Source of the DNA: Paraburkholderia phenoliruptrix
GTDB taxonomy: Bacteria; Pseudomonadota; Gammaproteobacteria; Burkholderiales; Burkholderiaceae
NCBI RefSeq assembly: GCF_902859825.1
Contig: NZ_CADIKB010000001.1
Span: 186,001 to 250,000, forward strand
Direction of reading: 5' to 3'
DNA: 64,000 bases
The notes under the pieces were generated by a model. The model searched no databases, was not told the DNA's origin, and saw only the letters and a list, made by a program, of their open reading frames with translations. Positions 35,497 through 45,155 of this stretch are shown here, one piece after another (position 1 is the stretch's first letter; each line of letters begins with the position of its first letter). Made by a program: the position numbers and the translations under genes.

Positions 35497-36843
35497 TCAG
35501 CAGATGTCCTGGCCGCCGTTGGCATGTTCAATTTCGTTGACCTGATCGATCGCCGCGTTGCGGGCATACATGTACGTGCGATTGTACGGATAGTCGCTGC
35601 GAGCCCATGGCATGTGGCCGGTTGCGCCGTCGTCCGTTGTCACGGACTCTGCGGGACGCGAAGCGACGATCTGGAACAGCGACGTCCAGCCGTGCTCGAA
35701 TCCCATGGCCGACCCTGCGAGATAGAGCCGGTAAGCGCGAATGACTTTTTCCGCGTCGTTGCCGAGAATGCGGCGCGCCTCGTCGAGATGCGCCTCGAGC
35801 GCATCGGCCCAATGCCATAGCGTGCGCGCGTAATGCGGCCGCAGGCACTCCGCGTCCACCGGTTCTAGATTGCCGCGCGTCATGGCGTCCATCATGACGC
35901 TCACATGGACGAGCTGGCCGCCCGGAAAGATGTACCTGTCGATGAACTCGCCCATGCCACCGCCCACTTCGCCGTTTTCGACGCCGCCGGCCGTGATGCT
36001 ATGGTTCATCATAAGACCGCCGGGCCTCAGCAGTCGCCGCATCTTGGCAAAATAGGCGGGCAGATTCGGACGGCCGACGTGCTCGCACATGCCCACCGAA
36101 GCGATCTTGTCGAACGGCGCCGACTCATCCACATCGCGATAGTCCTGCAGCAGCATTTTTACCCGCCCTTGCAGTCCCTTTTCCTCGATCAGCCGGTTGA
36201 CGTAAGCGTGCTGGTTCTTCGACAGTGTGATGCCCGTGGCGGCCACTCCGTAGTGTTCGGCAGCCCATAGCAGCAGCGCGCCCCAGCCTGCGCCCACATC
36301 GAGAAAGCGCTCGCCCGAGCGCAGCATCAGTTTCTTGCAGATGTGATCGAGTTTGGCCTGCTGCGCTTCAGGAAGCGCCATGTCCGGCGACGAAAAATAG
36401 GCGCACGAATACACGCGCAGCGGATCGAGCCACAGCGCGTAGAAATCGTCGGAGATATCGTAATGATGCTGGATTTGCGCGGCGTCCTTCGCGCGGCTGT
36501 GATGCGTGCGCTCCCAGATCGCCCGGCGCGTGCGGCTCACGCGCTCAAGCAGCCATCCGTGCGTTTCGTGTGTAGGATCGCCGCGCAGCAAAGCAGGCGC
36601 GGCAGCCATGAGGTCATGCAGGTCGCCTTCGATTTCGAGCCGGCCTTCCACATAGTCTTCCGCCAGCCGGCCAATCGCACCTTGCCGCAGATGCAGCAAT
36701 GCCCGCATATCGCGGATTTCGAACGACAGACGCGGCTCTCGCGCGCCGATGCGCTGGCCGTCAGGCAGCGACACAGAGCAGGGCACCGGCATGCCGGCGA
36801 TCTGTTGTTCCGCGGGCGAACGCAAAAGGCTCCAGAGCGTCAT
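35497..36843 (-). CDS. cyclopropane-fatty-acid-phospholipid synthase family methyltransferase
   Basis: A 448-residue SAM-dependent methyltransferase of the CFA/mycolic acid synthase family, which adds a methylene to unsaturated acyl chains of membrane lipids. It has an N-terminal lipid-binding region, AQIQHHYDISDDFYALWLDP, the SAM site FLDVGAGWGALLLWAAEHYG, and KIASVGMCEHVGRPNLPAYF. The Met at 36843 has AAGGAG 9 bases upstream and is preferred over a Met at 36888. It differs from E. coli Cfa in its longer N-terminus. Confidence 0.9.
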   Translation of the reverse strand: MTLWSLLRSPAEQQIAGMPVPCSVSLPDGQRIGAREPRLSFEIRDMRALLHLRQGAIGRLAEDYVEGRLEIEGDLHDLMAAAPALLRGDPTHETHGWLLERVSRTRRAIWERTHHSRAKDAAQIQHHYDISDDFYALWLDPLRVYSCAYFSSPDMALPEAQQAKLDHICKKLMLRSGERFLDVGAGWGALLLWAAEHYGVAATGITLSKNQHAYVNRLIEEKGLQGRVKMLLQDYRDVDESAPFDKIASVGMCEHVGRPNLPAYFAKMRRLLRPGGLMMNHSITAGGVENGEVGGGMGEFIDRYIFPGGQLVHVSVMMDAMTRGNLEPVDAECLRPHYARTLWHWADALEAHLDEARRILGNDAEKVIRAYRLYLAGSAMGFEHGWTSLFQIVASRPAESVTTDDGATGHMPWARSDYPYNRTYMYARNAAIDQVNEIEHANGGQDIC

Positions 36844-37204
36844 GGCGTCGACTCCTTCAAAAGCGTCGGTGTGTTGGCTAAGCATCATTCATGCCGCGAA
36901 AGCCTATCGGCCGGCGACCAGATTCAGCCTGCCGCGCAGTTCAATCCGCAGTTAAATCAGTAGACGCGGCGATAACACTTAGCTATCCGGATCTTTACCG
37001 ACGGCGCAAGCCTCATGCTTCTCAAGGTTTTCCATTGTCGTGAACAGGCCGGAGAGCGCGACGGACCACGTTGCACTCGCAACGAGAGCTGCTCTTCGGT
37101 CAGTCTTTCCCGCATTGCAAAGCTTTCACTACAGTGACACGATGCTTACACATGCCGGGTGCCGACGGGGACGTCCGGCGCATTCCATTCGACGTCGACA
37201 CATC
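36844..37204. other. intergenic region between cfa and binding protein
   Basis: A 361-base divergent region. I see no coding region, strong hairpin or clear operator. It should carry promoters for both flanking genes. Confidence 0.4.
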
Positions 37205-38098
37205 ATGCAGCGCAGGACCTTTGTACTCGCGGCGTTGGGCATGGCCGGCATGCCCGGCCGCCCGCGCCCCATGTCGACAGCCGACTTCGAGATCGTGCAT
37301 CCGCGCATCCGCACGGGCGGCGAGGTGCATGCCGCCTTTGCTCTCGCGGTGCTGGACCTGGCCATGAAGACGGCCAACGCGACGTATAGGATTCGGGAGG
37401 CCGATGTTGCGATGGAGCGCGGCCGCGCGCTCGCCGAACTGGCGGACGGCTCATCCATCAATCTTTTATGGACCAGCATGGACAGCCGCGCGGAACATGG
37501 CCTGAATGTGGTGCATATTCCGGTGAATCGCGGGCTGATCGGCTATCGCCTGTTCGTCATACGGAAGGACCGGCAGGCCGAGTTCGACCGCGTGCAGAAC
37601 CTTGCCGACCTGCAGCGTTTGACGGCGGGCCAGGGGCTCGGCTGGGTGGATACGGACATTCTGCGCGACGCTGGTCTGAAGGTCGAAACGTCCAGCACGG
37701 ACACGCTGCTCGCGATGACACGTGCCGGGCGGATAGATTATTACCCTAGGGGCCTGATCGAGGCCTTTCCCGAAATGGTAGCGCGCGGCGAGAGCGGCCC
37801 GGAATTGACGGTGGAAAAACGTTTGCTGTTGAAGTACCGGTCAGATTTCCTTTTTTATGTCGGCCGCCGCGATCCCGCGTTGGCGTCGACCATCGAGCGG
37901 GGATTCGCGGGGGCTTATAAAAACGGCTCGTATATGCGCCTCTTCAATTCGCATCCGTACATTCAGAACGCGCTGGCGCGAGCCGATTTGCGCGAGCGGA
38001 GGGTGATCGAACTGGACAACCGGTATCTTTCCGCAGCGGATAGGAAGATTCCGGCAGAGTACTGGATGCAGTGGCCCGCTGCGACGCGAAGCCGATAA
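37205..38098 (+). CDS. orphan periplasmic binding-like protein
   Basis: A 297-residue protein with a Tat-like start (MQRRTFVLAALGMAGMPG) and a type 2 periplasmic-binding fold of the amino-acid (SBP_bac_3) kind: SINLLWTSMDSRAEHGLNVV, GLIGYRLFVIRKDRQAEFDR, DTLLAMTRAGRIDYYPRGLI. There is no ABC permease or sensor next to it, so it may serve a distant kinase or transporter. No good ribosome binding site is seen. The signal has the RR pair but lacks a strong consensus, so Sec export is possible. Confidence 0.75.
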   Translation: MQRRTFVLAALGMAGMPGRPRPMSTADFEIVHPRIRTGGEVHAAFALAVLDLAMKTANATYRIREADVAMERGRALAELADGSSINLLWTSMDSRAEHGLNVVHIPVNRGLIGYRLFVIRKDRQAEFDRVQNLADLQRLTAGQGLGWVDTDILRDAGLKVETSSTDTLLAMTRAGRIDYYPRGLIEAFPEMVARGESGPELTVEKRLLLKYRSDFLFYVGRRDPALASTIERGFAGAYKNGSYMRLFNSHPYIQNALARADLRERRVIELDNRYLSAADRKIPAEYWMQWPAATRSR

Positions 38099-38272
38099 AG
38101 GGTACTTCGCGCACGGCGGGAACGCGGTGCGCGCAGGGCGCGAGCGGGGGTCAGGATTCCCTTACCCGTGAATCGGGATACCCTTGGCGGATTCTCCGCG
38201 CCGCCTGACTGTTGTACGCCGGCCTTCGTTCTATGATGGGCGGGTCAAAATGGCCCAACCGGATGAGCAGAA

Positions 38273-38593
38273 ATGATTCCGTATCTGTCGCAGCGCGAAA
38301 ACGAAGTGGAGCATATCAATTCGATCTGCTTCCGGCTATTCGATATCTGGTGCGAACGGCGCTGTATTACGCCGCTCGGGTACCTGATGCATTGCTGGCC
38401 GCTCGTTGACAGCGGACCGAAGGCGATCAGGCGGGTTGGCGAAACACTGCGGGAATTGCGCAAATCGCATTACACGGAACTGGATGGCGACGCCGCGGCC
38501 ATGCTGCGGGAGCTCGCGGATTGCGTAGACGACCTGCTGCTTCGCGTCGTCCACGAGCCGCCGGCGGTGAGGGGAATCCGGCTGTCGTCGTGA
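38273..38593 (+). CDS. hypothetical protein
   Basis: A 106-residue soluble protein starting MIPYLSQRENEVEHINSICF. It is predicted mostly helical, with RRVGETLRELRKSHYTELDG and a leucine-rich helix near the end. No family is recognised. A weak GAG-type ribosome binding site lies about 6 bases before the ATG. Codon use fits the genome. It stands alone between the binding protein and the sensor kinase genes. Confidence 0.55.
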   Translation: MIPYLSQRENEVEHINSICFRLFDIWCERRCITPLGYLMHCWPLVDSGPKAIRRVGETLRELRKSHYTELDGDAAAMLRELADCVDDLLLRVVHEPPAVRGIRLSS

Positions 38594-38756
38594 ATCGAAT
38601 GCAGCAGATTGGGCGCGGAAACGGGCAACGCTCTCGCATGGCGTCATAACGGGCAATAACTGGCAAAAAAAAGCGGCTCTTCGACGCAGGCGCCGAAAAA
38701 CTGCAGTCGCCGCACGAGCGCAACACGAACTGACATCACCATGCTTGCGGGGCAAT

Positions 38757-40919
38757 ATGGCTGTCAACCTCATGGGGGAGTGGCGATATCCGCTCAGGCG
38801 GTTGCGGCACAGCGTCGTGCTCAGGCTTCTCGCGATCACGATTCTGTTTAGTTGCGTGCTCACCTTGTTGTTGACCGCGCTGCAGATCGAGCGCGACTAC
38901 AGCGCAGGCATCGCGCTGATCGAGAACCGCCTCTCGGACATCGACAAAAGCTACCGCGACAGCCTCAGCGAGGCGCTGTGGCGGCTCGACGACGCGCAAC
39001 TGCGGCTCGAACTCGGCGGCATTGTGCGCCTCCCGGACATCGGAACGGCGCAGGTGCGCCAGGCGGGAAGCGGTACTGCACCGTTGATCGTGTCCGCTGG
39101 CCGGCCGGCAAGCGGCCCGGCCATCACACGGGAGTACCCGCTCGTGTATCGCGTGCTCGGCAAGGAGCAACGCATCGGCACGCTCTACGTGCAGGCGACG
39201 TTAAGGGATCTCTACGACGATCTCACCCACACGGCGCTGACCATTCTCGTCACCCAGGCCGCGAATATCTTCCTGGTTTCTCTTTTTATCTTCTACATTC
39301 TGACGCGGCTCGTGACGCGTCATCTCATGGTGCTCGCGCATACCGTCGAAGAGTACGACTTTCGCAAGCCCGCCCAACCCCTGAAGCTGAACCGGCGCGC
39401 GCCCCGCGAGCCCGACGAACTCGAGCGCGTGGTGAGCGCCTTTAACTCGATGGCCGCGCGGCTGCATCGCGGGTATCTCGACGAACGCGACGCGGCGGTG
39501 GAGCGCGAGGCACGCCGTTCTGCAGAGGCGGCAAACCGCGCGAAAGGCGAATTTCTGGCGAACATGAGCCACGAGTTGCGCACGCCGCTGAATGCGATTC
39601 TCGGTTATGCGCAGATCTTGCGGCGCGACGCGAGCCTGAGCGCGCAGCATCGCGAAGGCGTCGGCGTGATTCAACGCAGCGGCGAACATCTGCTCGCACT
39701 GATCGGCGATGCACTCGATTTCGCGCGCGTCGAAGCGGGCCGTTTGCGCATCGAGATCGCCGATGTGCCGCTCGCGGGCACGCTCGACGCCATCCGCGAG
39801 ATCATTGAAGTGAAGGTGGCGCAGAAACACGTCGATTTCATCTGGCGTGTGGCGCCCGACGTGCCGGAGGCCGTGCGCGCCGACGAACGGCGCTTGCGTC
39901 AGGTGCTCTTGAATCTGCTCGTGAATGCGTTCAACTTTACCGATCAGGGCAGCGTGAGCCTGCTCATCGAAATGAGCGCAATGGGCAGGGTTTGTTTCGA
40001 GGTGCGCGATACCGGCATCGGCATGGATCCGGATAAACTGCAGACTATCTTCGAGCCTTTCGAACAGATCATGCATACGGAACGCGGCACCGGTGGAACC
40101 GGGCTCGGCCTCACGATCAGTCAGCAGTTTTTGCGCGCGATGGGCAGCGAGATCCACGTGCAGAGCCTGCCTGGCCGCGGCAGCGCATTCTGGTTCGAGC
40201 TCGAGGCAGCGCCGGGGGCGCCGCTCTCCGCGCCCGCCGCGGCCTCCGGTGCGAGCATCGCGACGGGCTACAAAGGGGCGCGCCGCAAGGTGCTCGTGAT
40301 CGACGACGTCCCGATGAACCGCGCGGTGATGGTCGAGTTTCTCAGCCGGCTCGGCTTCGAGATTGTCGAGGCAACCGGCGGCCGCCAAGGCCTCGCCAAA
40401 ACCTTGAGCGAGCGCCCGGCGCTGATCGTGACCGACATCGTGATGGCGGATATGGACGGACTCGAGGCGACGCGCAGACTGCGCCAGGTTCAGGGCTTCG
40501 CCGAGGTGCCGGTGATTGCCACTTCCGCGAGCCCCTCGGGCGCCGACGAAGAGCGCAGCCTGAAGGCCGGCGCCAATGCGTTTCTCTCGAAGCCGGTCGA
40601 CTTCGACGAACTGCTCGCGCAGATCGCGCGTTTGCTCGACCTCGAATGGATCTACGCGCCGGCGGACGATCCGCGAGTCGCATTGGACGCCTCCGCAGAG
40701 CCGTTCGTCGTCGTGCCGGACAAGGAGTTGCAGCAATTGCATCTGCTCGCGCGTCTTGGCGACATGCAGGAAATCGCGTTGTGGGCCGAGCGGGTCGCAA
40801 CACACAACCCGCATTACCAGGCGTTCACCACGCGGATTCTTGCTCTCGCGAAGGGCTATCAGTCGAAGGCGCTGCTGCATCTCGTCGAGGAGCAGCTCGA
40901 AGCCAGGGCGGTACGATGA
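38757..40919 (+). CDS. hybrid sensor histidine kinase/response regulator
   Basis: A 720-residue membrane hybrid kinase. TM1 is LLAITILFSCVLTLLLTAL; a periplasmic sensor of about 120 residues follows, then TM2 (ILVTQAANIFLVSLFIFYIL), HAMP, a HisKA domain with FLANMSHELRTPLNAILGYA (His272), and an ATPase with NLLVNAFNFT, DTGIGM and GTGGTGLGLTIS. The C-terminal receiver has VLVIDDVPMNRAVM and LIVTDIVMADMDGLEA. Its last residues overlap the next gene by ATGA. No HPt domain is present, so phosphoryl transfer beyond the receiver needs another protein. Confidence 0.92.
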   Translation: MAVNLMGEWRYPLRRLRHSVVLRLLAITILFSCVLTLLLTALQIERDYSAGIALIENRLSDIDKSYRDSLSEALWRLDDAQLRLELGGIVRLPDIGTAQVRQAGSGTAPLIVSAGRPASGPAITREYPLVYRVLGKEQRIGTLYVQATLRDLYDDLTHTALTILVTQAANIFLVSLFIFYILTRLVTRHLMVLAHTVEEYDFRKPAQPLKLNRRAPREPDELERVVSAFNSMAARLHRGYLDERDAAVEREARRSAEAANRAKGEFLANMSHELRTPLNAILGYAQILRRDASLSAQHREGVGVIQRSGEHLLALIGDALDFARVEAGRLRIEIADVPLAGTLDAIREIIEVKVAQKHVDFIWRVAPDVPEAVRADERRLRQVLLNLLVNAFNFTDQGSVSLLIEMSAMGRVCFEVRDTGIGMDPDKLQTIFEPFEQIMHTERGTGGTGLGLTISQQFLRAMGSEIHVQSLPGRGSAFWFELEAAPGAPLSAPAAASGASIATGYKGARRKVLVIDDVPMNRAVMVEFLSRLGFEIVEATGGRQGLAKTLSERPALIVTDIVMADMDGLEATRRLRQVQGFAEVPVIATSASPSGADEERSLKAGANAFLSKPVDFDELLAQIARLLDLEWIYAPADDPRVALDASAEPFVVVPDKELQQLHLLARLGDMQEIALWAERVATHNPHYQAFTTRILALAKGYQSKALLHLVEEQLEARAVR

Positions 40920-42541
40920 ACGAGATGTCCCTGCCCGACGACGAGTCGCCCACCGTACTGATCGCGGACGACAACCCTGCGAATCTCGCCATTGTTGTCG
41001 AGAGCCTGGTGGCGCGCGGCTTCAGGGTGCTGGTCGCGCTCGACGGCCCAGAGGCGATCCAGCGCGCGCAATTCTCGCAGCCCGATCTGATTCTGCTCGA
41101 CGTGCGCATGCCGGGCATCGACGGTTTCGAAACCTGCCGGCGCCTGAAGTCGGACGAACGCACCCGCAACATCGCGGTGATCTTCATGACCTCGCTGACG
41201 GGCAGCGAGGACATGGTGGAAGGTTTCTCGGCGGGCGGAGTCGATTACCTCACGAAGCCCGTCCACGTCGACGAAATGATGGCGCGTATCAGCACGCACC
41301 TTGCGCTGCGCGGCATGCACCAGAAGCTGATGGCGCAGAACCGCCAGTTGCAGGAGGAAGTGCTGGTCCGTCAGCAGGCGGAAGCTGCGTTGTCGCGCGT
41401 GCGCGACGGCCTCGAAGCGAGCGTCGCGCAGCGCACCGACGAACTCGCGCGGGCCAACGCGACGCTGCAATCGCAGATAGAGGAACGCAGACGCGCCGAA
41501 GCGCGGCTCCTCGCCAGCGAGTTCCGCTTTCGCACGATCGCCGAGACGAGTCCTGTGCCGCTGTGCATCACGTCGATGCCGGAAGGGCACATTCTGTACA
41601 CCAACAAGCCATTGCGCGAGCTGTTCGGCGTCGACTATGTGACCACGCACGTCGCCAACATCGCCGAGCTGTATGCAGACCTGGCGGATCGCGACCGGCT
41701 TGTCGAACAGCTGCGACATGAGGGCAGTTTCCGCAACACCGAGCTCAGGTTCAGGCGGCCGGACGGCACGGTGTTCTGGGCGATCGCGACCGCGCGCGTC
41801 GCGACTTACGACGACGCGCCCGCCATCTTCGTCGGCTTGAACGACATTACCGAGCGCAAGCGCATCGAGCAGGAACTGGTGGAGTCGCGTGAGCAACTGC
41901 GCGAATTGTCCGCGTATATGGAAGCCATTCGCGAAGAAGAGCGAAAGCGCATCGCGATGGAAGTTCACGACGAACTGGGCCAACTGCTGACGGCGCTCAA
42001 GATGGACGTCTCGCTGCTCAAAATGCGGCTTCCCGGCGATCAGGAAGTGGCAAAGCGGGCCGACGACATGCGCGAGCTGGTCGAGAGAACCATCTGGATG
42101 GTGCGCAATGTGGCGAGTCATTTGCGGCCGGCGGCGCTCAATTACGGTATCGTGTCGGCGCTCGAATGGCTCGTCGACGATTTCGGGCGGCGCAGCGGGC
42201 TTGCCTGCCAGTTCCGGCTCAACGGCAACGAGCCGGTGCTCTCCGATGCGCACGCCACGGCGATGTTTCGCATCGTGCAGGCATCGCTCACCAATGTTGC
42301 ACGTCACGCCCGCGCGACGCGCGCGGACGTCACGCTCACGAGCACGCCGACTGCCCTGGATCTGCATGTCAGCGACGACGGCTGCGGCTTCGACCAGGAG
42401 GCGGCGCGCAGAGACTATTCATACGGACTGCTCGGCATGAGCGAGCGGGCGCGTCTGATCGGCGGGTCCTTGCTGATCGACAGCGCGCCGGGCACCGGCA
42501 CTTCGGTTTCGATTCATATACCGCTTCAGGATGGGCTTTAA
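40916..42541 (+). CDS. REC-PAS-histidine kinase (HisKA_3 type)
   Basis: A 541-residue cytoplasmic kinase. An N-terminal receiver (SPTVLIADDNPANLAIVVES; LLDVRMPGIDGFETC with Asp62) is followed by a coiled coil, a PAS domain (FRTIAETSPVPLCITSMPEG) and a NarX/DesK-type kinase with ERKRIAMEVHDELGQLLTAL (His351) and ATPase motifs DDGCGFD and YGLLGMSERARLIGG. Its receiver can take phosphate from the upstream hybrid kinase, and its kinase domain matches the NarL-type regulator encoded 2 bases downstream, so it likely bridges the two. Confidence 0.92.
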   Translation: MNEMSLPDDESPTVLIADDNPANLAIVVESLVARGFRVLVALDGPEAIQRAQFSQPDLILLDVRMPGIDGFETCRRLKSDERTRNIAVIFMTSLTGSEDMVEGFSAGGVDYLTKPVHVDEMMARISTHLALRGMHQKLMAQNRQLQEEVLVRQQAEAALSRVRDGLEASVAQRTDELARANATLQSQIEERRRAEARLLASEFRFRTIAETSPVPLCITSMPEGHILYTNKPLRELFGVDYVTTHVANIAELYADLADRDRLVEQLRHEGSFRNTELRFRRPDGTVFWAIATARVATYDDAPAIFVGLNDITERKRIEQELVESREQLRELSAYMEAIREEERKRIAMEVHDELGQLLTALKMDVSLLKMRLPGDQEVAKRADDMRELVERTIWMVRNVASHLRPAALNYGIVSALEWLVDDFGRRSGLACQFRLNGNEPVLSDAHATAMFRIVQASLTNVARHARATRADVTLTSTPTALDLHVSDDGCGFDQEAARRDYSYGLLGMSERARLIGGSLLIDSAPGTGTSVSIHIPLQDGL

Positions 42542-42543
42542 AC

Positions 42544-43176
42544 ATGATCAACCTTTTGATTGCCGACGATCACCCGCTGGTGCGCGGAGGTCTCAAGCAG
42601 ATAATCGAAACCACTCCGGATATCGTGGTGGCCGGCGAAGCAGCCCAAGGCTCCGAAGTCATCGAAAAGCTGCGTAGCTGCCAGGTCGATCTGCTGTTGC
42701 TCGACATGACGATGCCAGGCATCAGCGGTGTGGATCTGATCCGGCGCGTGCGGGCAGAGCGCCCATCGCTGCCGGTGCTCGTGCTCAGCATCCATAACGA
42801 GGCGCAGGTCGTCTCGCGCGCGCTGCGTGCGGGCGCCACCGGTTATGTCACGAAGGACAGCAACCCCGATGTGCTGCTTGCGGCGATTCGCAAGCTGGCG
42901 GAAGGCGGCCGCTTCATCGACCCGAAGCTCGTGGAAGGCATCGTGTTCGAAACCTATTCGGGTGATGCCCCGCCGCATGAAATCCTGTCTGACCGCGAGT
43001 TTCAGGTGCTGCAAATGCTCGCGCTCGGCAAGAGCCTGAATGAAATCGCCGACGCCTTCGCACTCAGCGCCAAAACGATCAGCACGCACAAAATGCGGCT
43101 CATGCAGAAGCTCGGACTCGCCAACAATGCGGACCTGATTCGCTATGCGATCAGGCACGGACTCGTCGCCGAATAG
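42544..43176 (+). CDS. NarL/LuxR-family response regulator
   Basis: A 210-residue regulator. The receiver has LLIADDHPLVRGGLKQIIET and LLLLDMTMPGISGV (Asp54). The C-terminal LuxR-type helix-turn-helix has LSDREFQVLQMLALGKSLNE followed by IADAFALSAKTISTHKMRLM. It is the output of the three-gene module. Target genes cannot be named; the two small genes downstream are candidates. Confidence 0.94.
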   Translation: MINLLIADDHPLVRGGLKQIIETTPDIVVAGEAAQGSEVIEKLRSCQVDLLLLDMTMPGISGVDLIRRVRAERPSLPVLVLSIHNEAQVVSRALRAGATGYVTKDSNPDVLLAAIRKLAEGGRFIDPKLVEGIVFETYSGDAPPHEILSDREFQVLQMLALGKSLNEIADAFALSAKTISTHKMRLMQKLGLANNADLIRYAIRHGLVAE

Positions 43177-43303
43177 GTAATTTTGGCGCGTCAGGAAAAT
43201 CTGAGTGGCAAAACAGACATTCCTGAACTGACATTCCGCCGCCGCCGATGGAGGCGCTGCCAACGCCATCCTACGATGCATTATGGGAACCGGCGGAGGA
43301 CCT

Positions 43304-43549
43304 ATGGCAGCGTCAGAGCGATCATTGCGCGAACTCATCGAGAAGTGGCTGGATGCGAGCGGCGCAGCCTCGGTCCGTATTCAGTTACAGCCGTCCCCGC
43401 GCCGAGGCATCAGGCGCTGTGTGTGTGTCGAGGCACAGCGCGAGACCGGCGTGCTCACACTGTTTTTCTTTCGACACGACGACGGCTTCTGGCACGTGTT
43501 TCCGCCTGTCGAGCGGCCGGCCATGAAGGTAACCATGATGGCCGCGTAA
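43304..43549 (+). CDS. hypothetical small protein
   Basis: An 81-residue protein starting MAASERSLRELIEKWLDASG, with a helix followed by a strand-rich part (SVRIQLQPSPRRGIRRCVCV, GVLTLFFFRHDDGFWHVFPP). GGAGG lies 5 bases upstream of the ATG, which supports this frame over the overlapping one starting at 43248. No family is recognised. It follows the NarL-type regulator by about 130 bases. Confidence 0.6.
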   Translation: MAASERSLRELIEKWLDASGAASVRIQLQPSPRRGIRRCVCVEAQRETGVLTLFFFRHDDGFWHVFPPVERPAMKVTMMAA

Positions 43550-43578
43550 GCGGCGAGTTGCGTGACGGAGACAGAATC

Positions 43579-43785
43579 ATGACCCACGAATGGGGTTTGG
43601 TGTCGCCGGAAGTCCTGGCACTGCGCATGTGGATGAGCGTGTGGTACGACCATGCGGTCGTGTCCGGTTTCATTCGCGCGCCGTTCGAACTGAAAGACGC
43701 CGACGCGGAGCGGCTCGAAGGTTACTTCAGCCTCGGCCTGACACCGCAGGAAGGCGCTGTGGTGTTTTTCTCCAAATCACACTGA
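43579..43785 (+). CDS. hypothetical small protein
   Basis: A 68-residue protein, MTHEWGLVSPEVLALRMWMS and so on, with an amphipathic helix and a C-terminal GLTPQEGAVVFFSKSH. GACGGAGA lies about 9 bases upstream. It starts 29 bases after the preceding small gene, so they are probably cotranscribed. Function unknown. Confidence 0.6.
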   Translation: MTHEWGLVSPEVLALRMWMSVWYDHAVVSGFIRAPFELKDADAERLEGYFSLGLTPQEGAVVFFSKSH

Positions 43786-43861
43786 TTCGCCCCTCAAACA
43801 TTTCTCTCGCACAGCAGTTTCGTTTAGCATCAGTGCCACATTCATATGAAGAACACGAGAC

Positions 43862-45139
43862 ATGGCACTTATCGCTCGCAACGTACTCGGCATTGCCGTA
43901 CTGCTCCTGATCGCTTTTATCTTTTCGACCAATCGGCGCGCCATTCGCTTACGGACTGTAAGTAGCGCGCTGCTCGCGCAGATCTGTATCGGCGCATTCA
44001 TTCTGTTCGTGCCGCTCGGCAAGACGATTCTCGCGGCCGCGGCGGCCGGCGTGAACAGCGTGCTCGGCTACGGCAATGCGGGCATCGAGTTCCTGTTCGG
44101 CGGCCTCGTGCAGGCGAAGATGTTCCAGGTATTCGGCAACGGCGGCTTCGTGTTTGCGGTGCGCGTGCTGCCGGCCATCATCTTCGTGACCGCGCTGATT
44201 TCAGTGCTGTACTACCTGGGCGTCATGCGCTGGATCGTGATCGTGCTCGGCACGGTGTTCCAGAAGCTGCTCGGCGTGTCGAAGCTCGAATCGTTTTCGG
44301 CCGTCACGACCATCTTTCTTGGTCAAAGCGAAATGCCCGCGGTCGTCAAACCCTTCACACGCGACATGACGGGCGCCGAACTCTTCGCCGTGATGTCGAG
44401 CGGCATGGCGGCCGTCGCCGGCTCCGTGCTCGCGGGTTATGCGGGACTCGGCGTGCGAATCGAATACCTGCTCGCGGCGTCGTTCATGGCCGTGCCCGGC
44501 GGCTTGCTGTTCGCCAAGATCATTCACCCGTCCACGGAAGCAAGCCGCGTCCATCTCGAGAACCTCAACTTCGACGAAAAGCGTCCCGCGAACGTAATCG
44601 AAGCCGCGAGCTCGGGCGCCACCGTCGGCCTGAAAATCGCGGTGATGGTGGGCGCCATGCTGATCGCATTCGTCGGCCTGATTGCGTTGCTCAACGGAGT
44701 CGTGAGCGGCATCGGCGGCTGGTTCGGGCGCCCGGATCTGTCCATGCAATCGATCCTCGGCATGGTGTTCGCACCGCTTGCGTGGCTGATCGGCGTGCCC
44801 TGGAGCGAGGCCGCGATTGCCGGTAATTTTCTCGGACAGAAAATCATCCTCAACGAATTCGTTGCGTACGCATCTTTGTCGCCGTATCTGAAGGACGCGG
44901 CGAGCGTGACTGCGGCCGGTCTGCAGACGCTTGATCCGCGCACGCTTGCTATCCTGTCGTTTGCGTTATGCGGCTTTGCGAACTTTGCGTCGATCGCGGT
45001 GCTGACTGGCGGCTTTAGCGCCGTCGCGCCGGAACGCCGCGCCGAAGTCGCGCGCTACGGCTTGCGTGTGGTGCTCGCGGCAACGCTCTCCAACCTGATG
45101 AGCGCGACCATCGCGGGCATGTTCATTACGCTCAATTGA
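43862..45139 (+). CDS. NupC-family concentrative nucleoside transporter
   Basis: A 425-residue inner membrane nucleoside symporter with about ten hydrophobic segments. Family motifs include VNSVLGYGNAGIEFLFGGLV, VLPAIIFVTALISVLYYLGV, FLGQSEMPAVVKPF and CGFANFASIAVLTGG. It heads a salvage operon with cytidine deaminase and nucleoside hydrolase, which supports uptake of pyrimidine and purine nucleosides. Confidence 0.94.
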   Translation: MALIARNVLGIAVLLLIAFIFSTNRRAIRLRTVSSALLAQICIGAFILFVPLGKTILAAAAAGVNSVLGYGNAGIEFLFGGLVQAKMFQVFGNGGFVFAVRVLPAIIFVTALISVLYYLGVMRWIVIVLGTVFQKLLGVSKLESFSAVTTIFLGQSEMPAVVKPFTRDMTGAELFAVMSSGMAAVAGSVLAGYAGLGVRIEYLLAASFMAVPGGLLFAKIIHPSTEASRVHLENLNFDEKRPANVIEAASSGATVGLKIAVMVGAMLIAFVGLIALLNGVVSGIGGWFGRPDLSMQSILGMVFAPLAWLIGVPWSEAAIAGNFLGQKIILNEFVAYASLSPYLKDAASVTAAGLQTLDPRTLAILSFALCGFANFASIAVLTGGFSAVAPERRAEVARYGLRVVLAATLSNLMSATIAGMFITLN

Positions 45140-45155
45140 TTCGAGGATGTCCTTC

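Noticed and set aside
43248..43526. 93-codon plus-strand frame overlapping the small gene at 43304
   Set aside because: The 43304 frame has a GGAGG ribosome binding site and a more protein-like composition; both cannot be real.
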